NCBI GenBank assembly: GCA_024195585.1 | Contig: SWBL01000537.1 | Location: 1-23,124 of the forward strand | DNA from: Aureobasidium sp. EXF-3400 | Taxonomy: Eukaryota; Ascomycota; Dothideomycetes; Dothideales; Saccotheciaceae | DNA length: 23,124 nt | Reading direction: 5' to 3' | In this document: positions 9,083-18,369 of the stretch, piece by piece | Numbering within the stretch: position 1 is the stretch's first letter | Layout of the letters: each line of letters starts with the position of its first letter | The notes under the pieces: model-generated | Seen by the model: only the letters and a program-made list of their open reading frames with translations | What the model was told of the DNA's origin: nothing | Database searches by the model: none | Translations under genes and position numbers: made by a program

Positions 9083-9751
9083 TCATGTGGTATGTAGGTC
9101 GAAGCTTAGTTGGCTTCTTTTTCGTGACGGCTTGCAGCCGCTCAAGTGGCCCAGCTTCTTCCAGGCGCTGCTGTCTCCGTACCTTCTCGGGCTTCCGCTG
9201 AGATCGCTCATCGGCGGTGTGGCTGGCGGAGTCGTTGAGCAGTCGTCCATCGGCGATGCACTGCTACTAGAATCGTCGGTAAGTTCAGGTTCAGAGTAGA
9301 TGGCATCAGATAAACTACTCGCGGTGCTGAGAGCAGCAAGTGGAGAGTGGACAGGAGCTAAGCTGGTAGGGCTAAGCTTGCCAGAGAAACGATGGCGAGG
9401 AAGAGCAGTGGTAAGAGCCGAAGGAACGGACTTGCGGCTGCTTAGTGGAGGAGGTGAGTAAGAAGAAGCGGAGAACTCGACGGAGCTGGTGCTGTGAGAA
9501 GGGGGGTCACCTCTCCACAGGTGACGGCTGTGGCGGCCGAAGCGAGATGACTTCTCTTCGACAGGTGTTGTCACACTCTTGTTCGAGTTGTTGAAGTAGT
9601 ATGTGCTGACGCGTGTAGGTGATTGAGGATATACACCGTAGAGAAAGGGGACCAGGACTGACTCCTCCATCAACTCGTAAATCTTGGAGACGGCGGTCTT
9701 TGTCGAGTGCGCAAAATCGGTTTGGAACTATGTGGGTTTGCGCGAGCTCAT
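9083..9751 (-). CDS. Ser/Pro-rich protein of unknown function, start uncertain
   Basis: The frame is open from 9727 to TAA at 9083. The first internal ATG is at 9670 (MEESVLVPFLYGVYPQSPTR), which gives 195 aa. The residues before that Met also look coding (FQTDFAHSTKTAVSKIYEL). They continue back, through a TAG at 9728-9730, to an ATG at 9751 (MSSRKPT). So either the protein begins at 9670, or an upstream exon splices in at the cacatag acceptor (9728), or TAG replaces an ancestral CAG. Most of the protein is disordered (Ser, Pro and Thr rich), with an acidic patch near the middle (SEPELTDDSSSSASPMDD) and a basic C-terminus (KPSRKRSQLSFDLHTT). I recognise no family. A conserved-looking N-terminus with a disordered tail suggests a fungal regulatory or scaffold protein, but this is a guess. 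Confidence 0.5.
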
Positions 9752-10135
9752 AACGCCGCCCCGAAGCCGTTGCTGCTCTTGCGAGGGGCTCCAGTAGCGG
9801 GGTTATTGTAGGTTGAATCTGTGGTCAGGGGTGCCAATAGAGACACGCGGTGCTCAGATATAGACGCCAGCTTGGAAACTGGAGTGGAAGAATTGAATTT
9901 CCTACGAGTCTCTGGCTTGTTTTGTGCTGCGGTAGGTAGGGCCGGAACATGAACCAGAAGCAAGGTGTTGTCGTGATTTTTAAAACTGCCGCTGCTTGTC
10001 GTGTCTCACGTTAGCTGTCGTGGTTACGCTTATGCAAGACGTATCGCACAGCTGGCCTAGAAGAATTCGACGGGGAATACTCTGAAAGTGATGGGCAGCT
10101 GCGGGGGTATATCGGAGTGCGGTGGGATCTTTACA
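9752..10135. other. no supportable gene; possible 5' part of the 9083-9751 gene
   Basis: A minus frame from 9963 to 9748 (with TPVSKLASISEHRVSLLAPL) is open for 71 codons and directly precedes the 9083-9751 gene. It could be 5' untranslated sequence or an exon, but no donor/acceptor pair joins it cleanly. Confidence 0.3.
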
Positions 10136-10270
10136 ACATTCGCGACTCCCAACCTTTGTTCTGTTTTAATTCATGTAGATCTAGAAAAATAACGCGAGAT
10201 CAGCAGCAACAACAATTTCTTGTTGATAGCATACCCATGGTCTGGATCCCTAGTGTCTATTCGAACTGGC
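10136..10270 (+). repeat. diverged direct repeat, copy A
   Basis: This segment aligns with 10668-10799, with shared words CTTTGTTCTG and TAGCATACCCA at matching places and many C/T and A/G differences in between. One frame holds IAYPWSGSLVSIRTG, which resembles VAYPLSRYLVSIQTT in copy B, so the ancestor may have been coding. The element or gene type is unknown. Confidence 0.6.
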
Positions 10271-10667
10271 TTGATTGGTCATATTTTGAGCGAGCGTCAA
10301 GTTTGAGTGTTTGGCATGTTAATCGCTTTCCTTCCAGACCATTGCGAAGCTTAGAAGGAAGTTTGACGATCCTCATGGAGACACCGGGCACAAAAGTAGT
10401 CCTTGCTCCAGTCGGTGCAAGCAGAGGTGTTACCCATGAATTCTCACCGGTTGTATGAAGGTTCCGTTCCACTTCGGAGGAGGTGAAAACCAGAAGTGTG
10501 AGTGGTTTACCTATGTTGGGTGAGCCGGATGACCGTTATTGCTCATTAACCAGAGATTAGTCAGCCGCAATCATGTATCTCCTGGATCGAGAGAGAAAAG
10601 CGTTATTTCCTGATGAGGTGATGCCTTTGTTCTCTTAGTCGAGTCTATCCCAGATTCGATGCCGTCA

Positions 10668-10799
10668 ACAGTCAAGATTCTCAGTCTTTGTTCTGATTCG
10701 CTTCTAGACGATCTGGAAAAAAATACGAAACGGACGACAAAGGTCCTTGGTCGGTAGCATACCCACTGTCTAGATATCTGGTATCCATTCAAACCACTG
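10668..10799 (+). repeat. diverged direct repeat, copy B
   Basis: Partner of the copy 532 bp upstream. In one frame the similarity runs on past the repeat as VAYPLSRYLVSIQTTELLGS, then WTILDKPTGRNIGRCMLNVP, before a TGA near 10880. In that frame a TGA also lies at the start of the copy, so it is not an intact gene. Confidence 0.6.
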
Positions 10800-10880
10800 A
10801 ACTACTCGGGTCTTGGACTATTCTTGACAAACCCACAGGACGTAATATAGGCCGATGTATGTTGAATGTACCAGATGAAT

Positions 10881-11137
10881 GACAATTGTCTCCCAGTTGT
10901 CATTCTTGTTTCATGAGTTTCAGCATTTAGAAAGTTTCTGTGTCGGTTGATCAAGATACCACCACTGTTTCGTTATCTCAACTTTATAGCCATGACAAAA
11001 CGCCCGCCGATTTTGGCCACTGTGACGAGACAGAAAGGCAAGATACTAAGCTTCGAACGACCCGATTCTATGGCTTGGTAAGACCGATGTTGGAGGCGGA
11101 GGATAGGGATCCCAGACAGAGCGCTCTCGACGATGAT
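10881..11137. other. no supportable gene
   Basis: A plus frame from 10940 to 11176 is open for 78 codons (LSQLYSHDKTPADFGHCDET) but lacks an ATG near its start and shows no domain. Confidence 0.25.
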
Positions 11138-11725
11138 CTAGTGGATGACTCGTGTGGACAGGAGGTGGTGGGGTGAGATGGCGAGACTGACCAGAAGGGG
11201 ATCAGGTGGTGGAGGTGGCTTGACTAGGGGACGACAGACCCGGGGAACATTGCTGAAGTCCTGATCAAGATTGTGAACTGCGATGACCATACTCATAGCA
11301 GTATCTCCACCGTTTTCCAGATCGTCTACGTCGCCCGTAGTTGCGTGTAAGTGGCGAGAGTGGGGCTGAGTTGAACCTCAGGAGAACTGCGCATGTAGTG
11401 ATACGGAGGAGAGTTTGGGTCGGGATGAGCCCACTCGGACCGGGCTGTACGGTTCGTGCAGCGAGGTGATGGTAACTTAGGAGAGATGAGTTGACTAGAA
11501 AGACTTTCCAAAGGGGCTGCAGATGGATGTGAGCATTGGTAGAGTTGTTGACGAGTCGTGGGGAATGTGAGGATCGCTTGTGGCACCCCAGACCAAGCCC
11601 TTCTCCAAGGATAATCCGGGCACTGCCTCAATAGATTGTTTCTGAACAGCAACTCTGGCCACTGCACAGGCACTGATCGAGTATGCGAGTGATGATCGAC
11701 CTAGCAACATTTCATGCTGTGGCAA
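11138..11725 (-). pseudogene. coding-like minus-strand relic, unknown family
   Basis: One frame (11377-11138) reads GDVDDLENGGDTAMSMVIAV, then HNLDQDFSNVPRVCRPLVKP, then a proline run and LLVSLAISPHHLLSTRVIH before TAG at 11138-11140. Upstream, a different frame (11673-11326) is open and Pro/Ser rich, with QWPELLFRNNLLRQCPDYPW. A frame change between 11340 and 11380, by intron or frameshift, would connect them, but I could not place a convincing splice pair. No domain is recognised. It may be the 3' part of a gene that also includes the frames at 11819-12614. Confidence 0.35.
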
Positions 11726-11818
11726 AAGCTATGATGCTGTGTTGGGGAGTCACTGGTGCGGACTATTTGGGCAGTGGGAGTATCAGGACTGTGGTCCTTC
11801 CGATGGTGGATCAATCCC

Positions 11819-12100
11819 TCAAGCATTCTCTTGCCAGTGATATGCTCGTTGCAGAGATACTGTGTGTAGCGCTTCCCCATTTCTGTCCCATCTCTCCAGA
11901 GATGAAGAGGGCAATGCTCCCCGCTCCCTAGTACTTGATGACTTGCGGCGGACGCTTTCGATAAAGGTACTGCTCTGGGAGTTGTTGCGAGGCAACTTTC
12001 TGTCATGATGGATCGTGTCTCGGTGCTTCAAAGGAGGCTCATGTGGCAACGTTGGCCAAGCGGTATTGACATGGATCGAGGTTCGCCTGAATAAAATCAT
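11819..12100 (-). CDS. hypothetical 93-aa frame, possibly an exon
   Basis: It begins with a true ATG (MILFRRTSIHVNTAWPTLPH) and is basic and polar (RKLPRNNSQSSTFIESVRRK, then SSLERWDRNGEALHTVSLQR), ending with TGA at 11819. Its composition is coding-like, but two other minus frames overlap it. No domain is recognised. It could be a stand-alone small gene, an exon, or a shadow. Confidence 0.25.
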   Translation of the reverse strand: MILFRRTSIHVNTAWPTLPHEPPLKHRDTIHHDRKLPRNNSQSSTFIESVRRKSSSTRERGALPSSSLERWDRNGEALHTVSLQRAYHWQENA

Positions 12101-12614
12101 CTCGATCAGAGGGACAAGGCCTGGTGGTGTAGGATAGGACTCTGTTATGGGTAAGAGCGGCGGATCGGCTGCGCGAGAAAAGATGCAGTTGAGGCTGGAT
12201 GACGCTGTTCAGGATGGGCACGCTAGACAGTAGGGAAAGTCCCACGACAATGATGATGAAGACGCTCCTAGACAGTTGTGGGTGGACCAGAAAACCAGGC
12301 TACTGTTCATGTTTGGTTGGTTAATCAAGCATCAAGATGGGAAGGGAACTGACAAACACCAACAACAACGCCAAGGCCGCGGCCAGTCAAAACCCGCAAC
12401 TCTCAAACGCAACAAAGCCCAGAACACGATGATGAAGAAATCTATAAGAAGTCGGCAAGGGGTCTTGGTGGCAAGAGTCACGCCGATATCTTCTCCTGTA
12501 TAGTATGTGCAACGCCAACCGCATGCCGCGGGCAGCAAAAGCACGAGGCTTAAACCTGCGATGGTGTGTTAACGAAAGCGAGACCTCGCAAGATTGGCCC
12601 TGTTTTCTATGCAT
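12039..12614 (-). other. minus-strand frames with two similar hydrophobic segments
   Basis: Two strongly hydrophobic helices are encoded in different frames: LAAALALLLVFVSSLPILML (12324-12386) and SVFIIIVVGLSLLSSVPILN (12204-12266). Both end in SS(L/V)PIL. A third membrane-like stretch, RLLIDFFIIVFWALLRL, overlaps the first in another frame near 12400-12450. A candidate intron with a TTGATTAACC branch-like site lies between the two. I cannot build a whole gene; a membrane protein with small exons, or its remains, is possible. Confidence 0.25.
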
Positions 12615-12911
12615 AAAACTACCTACCAGGTCTAGACATCATCAAGGCGGAGGTCACCAACTCCAACCCTACTAGATCTAGGTACTCTCAAGTCCGACGC
12701 GACCAAGTCTATATTCGTCAACTCAGATGACTACTAAGTCCCATCATCCCCCATCAACATCAAGCCCAACACTCTCAAGATCATCTATAGTCTTTCGAAG
12801 GTTGCATCTTGTAACTCATACTATATCAGAAACTGCTCAAAACTAGAGAGATACGCGCTATTATCAAGAAATCCTACGCACGGAACTCAATCGACTTTCT
12901 GCGACTACGCT
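12615..12911. other. no gene seen
   Basis: AC/CT-rich sequence without open frames of interest. It lies upstream of the plus-strand genes that follow and may contain their promoter. Confidence 0.4.
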
Positions 12912-13517
12912 TTGCTCCTTGCGGGCTCCACGTATGGGATTAGTATACGTTGTTTTGTGAAAGACTTACGGGTATCATATCGTCTGGTTACTCGGCAGTT
13001 GCTTGTTATTGAACATGCAAACGAGGACCTTGCAGTCTCTCGGTACAGCGTCTCTGACACACTCGGTAGTGGATCTTCTTCCGCTGTCTTGTTTATGATC
13101 GTCAAGCCGTCTCTCAAAGAACTTCAGTTGATAGAGAGCCCAACCAGTGTATCAACAATTACCCCCAGTAGACACTGCTCTAGCCTTTGGAATCTCGAAC
13201 GACTTCACCGTGAACAGGTGTCAGACTTCAGCATAGTCGCGAGTGATCTGGAAAGGTTCAGTGGTTTGTCATCACCTTCTACGCTTGGAGTTGCTGGTTC
13301 TGAGAACATTCACTCCCTTCCATCTATGTTCCAAGCAGGACCCCTTCATCCGTCACTGACTAGCTTTGAGACCAGCCTTTTTCTACCACAGCTCATCTCA
13401 ACGGCAATAACATCATACAATACATCAACCTTAGTCGTCTCAAATCAATTGAACAAGATGTCTTCACTCGATCGAAGCCAGCTCGAGCGTTCAGTCTCCA
13501 ACAGAGCCACTCTGTAA
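12912..13517 (+). other. long open frame without a good start, doubtful
   Basis: The frame is open for about 200 codons, but its first ATG is around 13096 (MIVKPSLKELQLIESPTSVS). It is Ser/Leu rich and has LRR-like words (SLKELQL, LWNLERL) that recall the F-box/LRR-like gene just downstream. It could be a broken 5' neighbour of that family or simply an uninterrupted non-coding frame. The last 80 bases also have a protein-like reading in another frame (INLSRLKSIEQDVFTRSKPA). Confidence 0.25.
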
Positions 13518-13584
13518 GCTCGAAGATCGTGGAATATTGACCGTCCATAGACTGACAGTACGGCCCTACAGTTTCAACTCCGCC

Positions 13585-14892
13585 ATGACATCCTATTCCG
13601 GCCTTCTGGCTTGCTCTAACGAGGAACTCGCAATGATCTTTAGCGATCAGTGCTTGACCAGGGAAGATATCGAATCTCTACGTCTCACTTCCAAGGGCCT
13701 CTACCCAGCTGCGACGAGGGAGTTCGCCATACGTTACGTCACTGAGCCAGTTTTTGCTCTGTCTCAATACGGGTTACAGTCCCTGGTTGACATCTGCAGA
13801 CATCCAATCTTTGGCCCACAGATACGCTCTATCGGCTTCCTGGCAACGGCGTTACACATCAAAGGCCTCGAGGAACGTGTTGCCGGAGTGGGAAATGGTT
13901 ATATACATTGCAAAACAGAAAATGTTGGCAGAATGGTCAACAGACTTGCTGAAGTCAGTAGTTATGCAGATCTATGCAAGAAACAACTTCAGCTGAAGGC
14001 GTCGGGCGACACAGAACGATTACTCGCATACGCCTTCGAAGCAATCGACCGTCCAATCTCAATCACGATCACGAACGATCTGGAGTCTGTAGAGACAAAT
14101 GGGATCATAGGTCTCCCACCCGCAGCCTATCGCTACGATTCATCTGGCAAGCGTTTTACCTCACCATCAGACATTGATTCGATGATGAGAAGCTTTTTCG
14201 CATCCATAGAGAAGACCATCGTTGAGTCGAAGTCCAAGAAACGCATATCTCTAGCTGGTTTGAAGATCAATATCAGGCGTCGCTTTCATGTTGCAGCTTC
14301 TGCGAGCTCCGATTGTATCGAGATCCAAACACTCCGCGACGTATACTCCGATCTGACGACTCTCCACCTCGACTTGAATCTGGAAGCTCTACGATGCCAA
14401 GTGTCCTTCCAGTCTTGGAAAGCCCTGTTCAAGGCAGCTGTGAGACTGCAAGAATTGAAATTCTCGACAAGCTGCACAGGCGTAAGAGCCGTTGGTGTCA
14501 GCACTTTACAGCGTGTGACCAAGATCTTCGACATTGAGGCTGCATACAAGCTCAACGCGCTTGTCCTGGAGAACGTGCCATGCACATCAGAGTCTCTTCT
14601 CCGGCTCTTGGACAGACACAAGCAGACATTGGCCGACCTCAAGCTCTGCAGGATCACGCTAGTTGGAGGCTGGAAACCTTGCGTATCATGGGTGCGAAGA
14701 GACCTCAACCTGAGGGACTTACACATCAGTCATCCACAATGTATCAGTCCTAGCAATATCACAGGTAGAGGTATCTCGCAGACCAGAGAGCTCGTGTGGA
14801 GCTCCGGTGGGATGATATCAGAAAGCTTCGCAGGTCAGAAGAGCGTAGACGCTGGACTTGACCACATGATCCTCCATGCTCATTCTACCTGA
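13585..14892 (+). CDS. F-box/LRR-like protein, 435 aa
   Basis: Start chosen at the ATG 13585 (MTSYSGLLACSNEELAMIFS); the frame is open a little further upstream but only through non-ATG codons. The N-terminus (about residues 7-55) has the F-box pattern: ELAMIF, then EDIESLRLTSKGLYPAATRE, a Leu-rich helix pair with the usual LRLTSK box. From about residue 265 on there are regularly spaced LxxLxL units (LTTLHLDLNLEAL, LQELKFSTSC, LNALVLENVPC, LADLKLCRI, LRDLHISHP), as in leucine-rich repeats. F-box proteins bring substrates to SCF ubiquitin ligases; large and variable families exist in dothideomycetes. The assignment rests on pattern only and the F-box is weak. No stops or frameshifts are present and no intron is needed. 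The end (SVDAGLDHMILHAHST) lacks a recognisable closing motif and a further exon cannot be excluded. Confidence 0.72.
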   Translation: MTSYSGLLACSNEELAMIFSDQCLTREDIESLRLTSKGLYPAATREFAIRYVTEPVFALSQYGLQSLVDICRHPIFGPQIRSIGFLATALHIKGLEERVAGVGNGYIHCKTENVGRMVNRLAEVSSYADLCKKQLQLKASGDTERLLAYAFEAIDRPISITITNDLESVETNGIIGLPPAAYRYDSSGKRFTSPSDIDSMMRSFFASIEKTIVESKSKKRISLAGLKINIRRRFHVAASASSDCIEIQTLRDVYSDLTTLHLDLNLEALRCQVSFQSWKALFKAAVRLQELKFSTSCTGVRAVGVSTLQRVTKIFDIEAAYKLNALVLENVPCTSESLLRLLDRHKQTLADLKLCRITLVGGWKPCVSWVRRDLNLRDLHISHPQCISPSNITGRGISQTRELVWSSGGMISESFAGQKSVDAGLDHMILHAHST

Positions 14893-15943
14893 AGACGCTA
14901 AAGATGACAGATATGATCACATTTCTCCACACAAAAGAGACAGTCATGGCAAACGATCAGCACCAGATACTGCTGTTCAGGCGGAAAAGAGCAAAAAGAG
15001 CAACGACCAAGAAAATGTCAAAGACAACCGGCCCAAGAGAGGTACAAGAAAGCTTCGAAGAATAGGATGATGTGTAGACAGAAGGAATGTTGTTGTACGG
15101 AAGGAGACTCCGACTGTGGATTTGCGAAAACAGCAAGGGAAGTCACAGGCTCTCAGACCATTTCATCAATATTTTCCTGTATACTAGATCATCAAAATAA
15201 CGAACACTTCTTCAGACGAAAAACAAGCATGCTCCACTTGAGCCGCCAGATGGACTGGGAAGCGGATAGGCGGAGGTACTGAGAAGAGGCGAAGGCGAAA
15301 GTCGACGCCAGCCAGAACATTACATCGTACTAGACCATCGAGGTCGAGCAAGTCGGGTGAAGCAAGACGACTTGTCGGCCGAAGGCATGTCTGGACTGCC
15401 TAACTCTTGATATCAAAGGTACGTAAGGTGGTAAGCAGAGCCTCCAAGCAGTGTCTGGACTGAGTGGCAAGGAGAAAAGTCGGAAGGAAGAGAAGGGAGC
15501 ACCGACAGACTCAGCCGTCGCCGTCAAATTACCTGGGGCGAACAACGAGTGACCATCAAATCTCGAACAGTCTTGTGTCCATCAAGGAACTTTCTATTGG
15601 TGTCACTTGCTATCAATAGCGACGTTGACAGCGAATCAAAGCACAGGAAATAATCATGTAAGATGCGAGACCTCGGAGTGGGTATCATAAGCCTCTTTAA
15701 ACGAGCACGAAAAAAGTACGCAAGTGGTTAGACGACTATGCGTAAGTTTAGAGTAGATCGATGGAGGAAGAAAAGTTTGGCTTAGCGACCGGACGGGCGC
15801 GTTCAAGCGAGGTGTGTCAGTGGCAGCAAAATAAGACACAGGTAAGTAAAAAGATAGATAAAGGAAGGAAGGAAGGGTTGAATTGGTAACGGTATTGAAG
15901 CTTCAGAGTGTCACCAACGACGTATGACTGAAGAATTCTATGA
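14893..15943. other. about 1 kb without a firm gene
   Basis: A plus frame at 14876-15070 (ATG, 64 aa, very basic: KKSNDQENVKDNRPKRGTRK) overlaps the end of the F-box-like gene. A second at 15067-15282 has no domain. Purine-rich AAGG runs occur near 15850-15880. Nothing here is supported strongly. Confidence 0.35.
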
Positions 15944-16435
15944 TCATACGATACTCGGTTGAAAACTCTTTGCCATGAGTAACGACGAAGAGCGGCGTCC
16001 CTGTGAACACCAGTGGTGTGGAGCATTGACACTCTTCCAAGGAATGGCGTTGGTACCAGAACTGCCGGTGATGTTGATCTTCTGAAGTTGCGGCATTCGG
16101 TGAACACATTCATGCAAGACATGGCAGTGATACTTTTTGCAGTCGGCGATGGTAATGGTCGGCATAGCCTTACGAGCTTCATCACCAATGATGCCAGTGA
16201 AGTCGAGATCAGTGGTGGTGATGTCGAAACGCAGTCTGAAGGCGCAGAGATGAATGCAAATGTCGCGGGCAAATTGGATGCTGTTGATAATGATTAGTCA
16301 ATTTGATCAAGAAGGATTGCAAGTAGATTTTACTAACCTGCTTGTTCAGAGAAGCCATCGGGGTCTGTGCTTAGACTCCTTGAGGTAGTCCCTGGCATTC
16401 AGTGCAGCTGTATCCGATGTACCGGAATGGCTCAT
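15944..16435 (-). pseudogene. two-exon gene of unknown family with one in-frame stop
   Basis: Exon 1 (16435-16338) starts with ATG and reads MSHSGTSDTAALNARDYLKE then SKHRPRWLL, followed by TGA at 16346-16348. The intron 16337-16281 (57 nt) has donor GTTAGT, a TGACTAATC branch site and acceptor AACAG. Exon 2 (16280-15944) continues in phase as SIQFARDICIHLCAFRLRFD, ITTTDLDFTGIIGDEARKAM, ADCKKYHCHVLHECVHRMPQ and LQKINITGSS, and ends with TGA. The splice phases match only in the frame that carries the TGA, so a CGA-to-TGA change is the simplest reading. The cysteine/histidine-containing KKYHCHVLHECVHRMPQL piece and the LxKINI strand resemble a hypothetical family I associate with dothideomycetes. 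I know no function. Near the 3' end a neighbouring frame also looks coding, so a further frame change is possible. Confidence 0.5.
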
Positions 16436-16554
16436 CAACCTCTTTGCCTGATGTAGAAAGTGTGCTGGCCTAGGCTGAGGGTGGAGGGACTGAGACGTGG
16501 CTACAGAGGATGTCGAAAGCCCTCAACAACGATAGTGAGGATGTTGTAAGGCTC

Positions 16555-17157
16555 TTACGGTGTGGGCCGGGATCTTGCATGTTTACCAAGAACACGAACT
16601 GTCTTCAAACGTACTCTGCCTATATCTGTCGCAGCCGAAGAACCAAAGACCGTGCGGGTGGCTCCAGCGGGCGATTCCAAGCTACGAGGTTTATCGAAGA
16701 TCAAGCCTCAATCACACTTGTAAGTCGCGGCCTCGCCAGCGACAGCCTTTGCGAAAGTCGTACACTCCTGCTGCTTGTCTGGATTCTTGACAATATCTCT
16801 ACAGTGGGCGCACTTCGTCTTGTTGACGACCCGTGTACGGACAAGTGGCGTAGCGTTCGTATCAGCGCGTACTTTTCCCTCTTCGACGACACATGCAGTC
16901 CATAGTTCGCGTCTCCTGCTTGCAGATGTATTCTCTTAGTCAAGAAGTCCCGGAATTGTTCGACCTTGAGAATCAAGCCAATCGCCGGCACGAGGCGGTG
17001 GATTGAGGAATCTTGCCTTCGAGGCGGGAGAGATTGTGACAACGTGAACCGACTCGGATGTAACGATGCAACCATCAAGATCAGAGGAGGTAGAGGAAGC
17101 AGAGGAAGTAGAGAAACCGTCCGAGGAGTCGTCAGGGGCGATAGGGTGATGATCCAT
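16555..17157 (-). pseudogene. unknown protein readable over 201 codons with two internal stops
   Basis: From ATG 17157 the frame reads MDHHPIAPDDSSDGFSTSSA, then DLDGCIVTSESVHVVTISPA and PRAGDWLDSQGRTIPGLLD, then TAA (16936-16938). The same frame goes on with ENTSASRRRELWTACVVEEG, VRTRVVNKTKCAHCRDIVKN and PDKQQECTTFAKAVAGEAAT, reaching YKCD and TGA (16708-16710). It stays open another 50 codons to TAA at 16555. The second segment has a CxxC pair and two more cysteines, so it may bind metal. A 49-nt intron (GTCGAA donor, TTGACTAAG branch, GCAAGCAG acceptor) could remove the TAA, but it would shift into a poorer frame. No family is recognised. It lies tail-on to the next minus-strand gene, about 120 bp away. 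Confidence 0.45.
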
Positions 17158-17850
17158 GATGATTGTAGCATGAGTAGAGGATTAATACGAAAGGTCTGAA
17201 CATGCGGTTCATATGATCAAATGATTCATGGTTGTTGCGTCGTGAAAGGAAACACACGGATCCGGCGACATTCCAACATCTGGGCGCTGCGTATTGATTG
17301 CAAAGCGTTCACGCCGAGAATAAACATGTGCTCAGGTGACAGGCCTCTGCGAAGAGGCGTACTGACTGAAAGGCATGCTGCGACCGACCCAGAATTGTCG
17401 ACGCAGATACAGAAGAATGTGGATGTCGCCGTGAGTTTGAACTGGCTCGGAAATGGTGCTAGCGCTCGAAGCGAGGGACGAACAAGCGGGTCGGGTCACA
17501 ATGTGTGCATACAAACAAACGGGACTATGGAATGATGCGTTGCCCCACGTGCGTTTATCACGCGGAGCTGATCTGTGCACACATACCGTTCTCGGAGCTT
17601 GGCACCTCCACAGATGACATCCATTGTCACTGCATAGATGTCTGATCTCGTTCTTGCAGCCAGGCCATTGTTACAGCCTGTCTTGTTCTGTTACAATAAC
17701 ACAGAGTGGTCTGACCATCTTTCTGCATACTCATGACGGACTTTATGGAGAATCCGCCCCATCTTCTGCTATTTCGCAGTAGTTACTTTGGACTGTCAGC
17801 TCCCAGAAGTACAATAAATCTGGTGTACTGGAGTTGAGCAATCGGCATGT
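17158..17850. other. about 700 bp without a firm gene
   Basis: A plus frame 17221-17535 (ATG, 104 aa) and two minus frames over the same bases compete. One minus frame is open from about 17477 to 17228 (FPSQFKLTATSTFFCICVDN). None shows a domain, and I cannot choose between them. Confidence 0.3.
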
Positions 17851-18369
17851 ATGGGGTTGTGTTCCATTGTTGCTGCACTGGTCACCCTGGTTATATTCAC
17901 CCCGGTGACCCGGTCGAATAGCCATCCCATGCAGGGCATAAAGGGTTGTGTACATCTGTATTGTTGTCTTTTCAGCACCCGACCATTGTCCTTCCACCTT
18001 TCGCGTATTGATACAGCTGTGTTGAAGCACGGCAGGGTAATATCATCAAGTGGTGCATATTCTGAGTTAAAAGCCAAGCGACTATTCGAGATTCGAATGG
18101 TGATCATCATTGTTCCTTGTCGGAAAGACAGCAAGCACATATCCACCGCTGGATTTACTGCTTCTGTGAGACTTTTAATCCACCTGCTACGTGCTACGAA
18201 TCTCCCTTTCCATTGTGAACTCGCACATATCACGGTGCTGATCTACTCGAATTGGAAGCAGAGACTATTCCCCTCCCCACTTCCAGTTCCATTGCCTGGC
18301 GAAGACCCTATCGATAATAGGATCACTATCAGTATTGGTGATCCTGCCGACCAAGCTGCTTCATCGTGA
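17851..18369 (+). CDS. hypothetical 172-aa frame with hydrophobic N-terminus, doubtful
   Basis: It begins with a true ATG and MGLCSIVAALVTLVIFTP, which could be a signal peptide or membrane anchor, and ends with PLPGEDPIDNRITISIGDPA before TGA. A minus-strand frame of similar length (17796-18233) overlaps it almost fully and is about as plausible. No family is recognised. Confidence 0.22.
   Translation: MGLCSIVAALVTLVIFTPVTRSNSHPMQGIKGCVHLYCCLFSTRPLSFHLSRIDTAVLKHGRVISSSGAYSELKAKRLFEIRMVIIIVPCRKDSKHISTAGFTASVRLLIHLLRATNLPFHCELAHITVLIYSNWKQRLFPSPLPVPLPGEDPIDNRITISIGDPADQAASS

Noticed and set aside
9087..9299. 70-codon plus-strand frame
   Set aside because: It is the antisense shadow of the Ser/Pro-rich minus-strand gene.
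10117..10458. 113-codon plus-strand frame containing CRSRK, considered as a second Zn2Cys6 cluster
   Set aside because: Only two cysteines are present with no further Cys at the required spacing, and the bases belong to a degenerate repeat.
16936..16938. Programmed stop-codon readthrough of TAA
   Set aside because: The context is TAA GAG, not the leaky TGA CTA context, and a second in-frame stop follows; decay is simpler.
17796..18233. 145-codon minus-strand frame
   Set aside because: It overlaps a plus-strand frame of similar quality, lacks an ATG at its start and has no recognisable domain; neither strand could be chosen firmly.
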